DNA from: a virus
Virus record (IMG/VR): IMGVR_UViG_3300042923_000479
Coordinates: 1 to 36,880 of that record
Strand: one strand, 5' to 3'
Length of the DNA: 36,880 nucleotides
Below are positions 35,091 through 36,880 of the stretch, in pieces. A program made the position numbers and the translations under genes. Each line of letters starts with the position of its first letter. Position 1 is the stretch's first letter. A model generated the notes under the pieces. It had not been told where the DNA came from, made no database searches, and saw nothing but the letters and a program-made list of their open reading frames with translations.

Positions 35091-36322
35091 GTCGACTCCT
35101 TCATAGTCGGCTCTTGCCCTCGGCCCGTCGCAATCGGGTCGGGGGCTTCTACGTTCACATTAACAGCCACCCCCGACGTGGGGGACAGCAACTTCTGCAC
35201 GGTCGACGCGGACGCCGGCCCGCGCGACGCCTGCTCCACGTAATGCCGCAGATTCCCGAACCCCGTATGCCCGAGCTGGTCACGCGCAGCCTCAACACCC
35301 AGATCCTCAGCAAGCAACGTCGCCACAGCCTTACGGAAAGCTCCAGGAGTCACCGCCGCGTACCCACTCCCCTCCAGTGCGGCCCGCCAATCCCTGCGGA
35401 GGTTGTCAGGCCACCGTGGCGTCCCCGCGGCAGAGGGAAACACCAGATCCGAGTACGCGCCCGCCGCGCGCGCCACAAGCATCGGCACAACGAACACGGG
35501 CAGCTCGAGCTCACGCCGGGACTTGTCCGTCTTCAGCGTTTCCTTCACGACCAGTTTCCCGTCGATGCTCCTCGCGACGGTTCCGTTGATGGTGACCGTG
35601 GGAGGCATCGAGTCGAAGTTGAAGTCGGACCACCGCAACGCCAGAACCTCCGACGTGCGGGCACCCGTCGCCGCGTACATGTCCATCGTGTCCCGCAGGC
35701 TCCCGTTCCGCGGACGCTGATACTTGTCCACCCCGGCATCCCACACTTCCAACAGTCCACGAATCGCAGCAATGTCGTCCGCACGCAACGCCTTCACCTT
35801 CGGCTTCGTCCGCGTAACCGCCTTAGTCTCCGGAACCGGATTCGAGTCCACCGCCCCCGCATAAACCGCATGGGACATCATGTGCTTCAACACAATCCGA
35901 ACCGTCCGCGCCTGCCCCGGAGTCTTCTTCGCCACAGCCTGGATATAACGGTTCAGCTTCGCCGGGGTAGCCTCCCCCACCCGCACACCCGACAAACCCC
36001 GCAGAACCGCCTTCAACGCCTCCTGATAGGTGAGTTTCGTCCCGTCCGCCAGGTTCGTGTCAGCCAACATCTCCACCTTCCACGCGTCAGCCAACTGCTG
36101 AAGGGTGGAGTCCCGGGTGATGAGTTCACCGGCCGGCGTCAGACGATCCCGCAGAGCCTCCTTGAGCGCGTTGACCGCGAGGGCAGACGTCCGCCCCGTC
36201 CGCATCATCCGCCGCGTCTCACCATCACTGTCGCGGTACCAAGCGCTGGCCGCAGGCTTCCCGTTGTGAGTGAACTTACGGATCGTGCCGTAAGTCTCCA
36301 GGGGCAGCGGTGGCCTAGCCAT
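35087..36322 (-). CDS. int: Tyrosine-type phage integrase with substituted box II His
   Basis: 411 residues. An N-terminal arm-binding region (1-65), a SAM-like core-binding domain (about 70-165), and a catalytic domain. Catalytic residues are R222 (ATGARTSEVLALRW), K264 or K267 (TLKTDKSRR), R330 (PGAFRKAVAT), H352 (QLGHTG) and the nucleophile Y361 (RHYVEQ). Box II is normally HxxR; here residue 327 is Gly. It would recombine attP at 34463 with a host tRNA gene. It follows the HNH gene by six bases. Confidence 0.93.
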   Translation of the reverse strand: MARPPLPLETYGTIRKFTHNGKPAASAWYRDSDGETRRMMRTGRTSALAVNALKEALRDRLTPAGELITRDSTLQQLADAWKVEMLADTNLADGTKLTYQEALKAVLRGLSGVRVGEATPAKLNRYIQAVAKKTPGQARTVRIVLKHMMSHAVYAGAVDSNPVPETKAVTRTKPKVKALRADDIAAIRGLLEVWDAGVDKYQRPRNGSLRDTMDMYAATGARTSEVLALRWSDFNFDSMPPTVTINGTVARSIDGKLVVKETLKTDKSRRELELPVFVVPMLVARAAGAYSDLVFPSAAGTPRWPDNLRRDWRAALEGSGYAAVTPGAFRKAVATLLAEDLGVEAARDQLGHTGFGNLRHYVEQASRGPASASTVQKLLSPTSGVAVNVNVEAPDPIATGRGQEPTMKEST

Positions 36323-36328
36323 GACGTC

Positions 36329-36649
36329 CTACCCTCTACTCCAGAACGGGGCGGACAGATAGCGAGCCACGCGTCCGTCCGCTTCCCTAACGCCCGACTC
36401 CACCAAACGTAGGTGCGTGTTGCACTTGGAGCACAGCAGCCCGCGCACGTACTGCCATCCCAGCGAGTGGTCGTGGTCAACCTCAAGCCGACGCTCCGAC
36501 GTGCCACACATCTCGCACCGCTTGCCCGAGCGTTCCTCGAGCGCGTCATAGTCCTCGCAAGACATGCGGTAGACGCGGTGCTGACAGATACGCGGGTTAC
36601 CTGCCGCGGTGAGTTGCCCAGCGACCGCTTGAGAGTGCGGCACCGACAT
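36329..36649 (-). CDS. Endonuclease VII-like HNH nuclease
   Basis: 106 residues. ATG 36649 overlaps the upstream stop and is preferred over ATG 36667. The T4 endonuclease VII-type signature is present: C45-x2-C48 (CEMCG), D58-H59-D60-H61 (EVDHDHSLG), R69-GLLC73, C76-N77. Such enzymes cut branched DNA or act as free-standing homing-type nucleases. Its place directly before the integrase gene is unusual and may link it to integration or to gene mobility. Confidence 0.85.
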   Translation of the reverse strand: MSVPHSQAVAGQLTAAGNPRICQHRVYRMSCEDYDALEERSGKRCEMCGTSERRLEVDHDHSLGWQYVRGLLCSKCNTHLRLVESGVREADGRVARYLSAPFWSRG

Positions 36650-36867
36650 CACTCGCCTCGCTTCCATCGGCTGATTGTATTCGTCGACAGTCCCGTGAAG
36701 GCGGCAAGCTCGCGCACGGACGCCCCATGCTGCGCAGCAGTGACCACCGACTCCCGGATCTCCATCAACGCCTCCTCGCGCCGCTCGAGCGCTGTGCGAA
36801 TGCGCGCCTGATCGGCGTCATTGATGAGTCCTCGCTTCTGGGGCACACCCCCGACTGTAGCGCTCAT
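36649..36867 (-). CDS. Small HTH protein at start of integrase operon
   Basis: 72 residues from ATG 36867. A long basic helix (ARIRTALERREEALMEIRES) precedes an HTH (GASVRELAAFTGLSTNTISR). It resembles the 31324-31518 protein. Being first in the operon it may regulate integrase expression or act as a small repressor. The promoter is cut off at the window edge. Confidence 0.72.
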   Translation of the reverse strand: MSATVGGVPQKRGLINDADQARIRTALERREEALMEIRESVVTAAQHGASVRELAAFTGLSTNTISRWKRGE

Positions 36868-36880
36868 CGCGACACGGGGC

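Noticed and set aside
35114-36412. 432-residue forward ORF opposite the integrase
   Set aside because: Arg/Pro/His-rich shadow; the reverse frame has all integrase motifs.
1-36880. CRISPR arrays, insertion sequences or toxin-antitoxin pairs
   Set aside because: No spaced repeat arrays, transposase motifs or recognisable toxin families were seen on either strand.

Overview
The window is a near-complete temperate, long-tailed (siphovirus-type) phage or prophage of a high-GC Gram-positive host. The evidence is its GC richness, many GTG/TTG starts, tightly overlapping genes, an SPP1-type portal with a MuF-type head protein, and a DUF732-like lipoprotein, a family largely found in Actinobacteria. 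I cannot name the host genus. The left edge cuts an early gene and the right edge lies just upstream of the integrase operon, so the window looks like a permuted or clipped phage genome. No CRISPR array, insertion sequence or host chromosomal gene was seen.

Layout. Positions 1-6100 (+) hold early genes: many tiny start/stop-overlapping ORFs, a RecE-like PD-(D/E)XK nuclease with a conserved partner, an HNH nuclease, a winged-helix replication protein with repeat arrays inside its gene, and a helicase-loader-like protein. Positions 6149-6430 carry a reverse gene behind a palindromic operator. Positions 6505-13283 (+) hold a multi-HTH regulator, RusA, SSB, a short cytosine methyltransferase, a DEDDy exonuclease and many small Cys-rich proteins, interrupted by a reverse HTH gene at 9839-10024. 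Positions 13284-13755 contain no gene but a run of predicted RNA structure with two tRNA-type T-arms. Positions 14143-31111 are the late genes: HNH, TerS, TerL, portal, MuF, scaffold, capsid, connectors, major tail protein, frameshifted tail chaperones, tape measure and tail tip/fibres. Positions 31184-33084 are the lysis region (M15 endolysin, two membrane proteins). Positions 33141-34205 hold four small reverse genes. Positions 34206-34585 hold attP and terminators. Positions 34571-36867 (-) are the integration operon (HTH, endonuclease VII-like HNH, tyrosine integrase, two small genes).

How it fits together. Early genes copy and recombine the genome; the late operon packages, builds and lyses; the reverse genes are the likely lysogeny and cargo functions. 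Four genes that interrupt the main operons (starts at 6382, 10071, 14100 and 23678) have no Shine-Dalgarno and a -10-like hexamer exactly six bases before ATG, which suggests leaderless mRNAs. Two of these promoters share the box AACTGGGG directly upstream of the -35, suggesting one common regulator. No classical immunity repressor is recognisable; candidates are the small HTH proteins and the multi-HTH protein at 6505-7425.

Most notable: two clusters of 11-bp iteron-like repeats inside the replication gene (4430-4641), a tmRNA-like RNA with an alanine-type acceptor (13336-13426), the shared leaderless promoter architecture, a lipoprotein gene on the reverse strand just before the tape measure gene, and attP flanked by 16-bp arm-type repeats.
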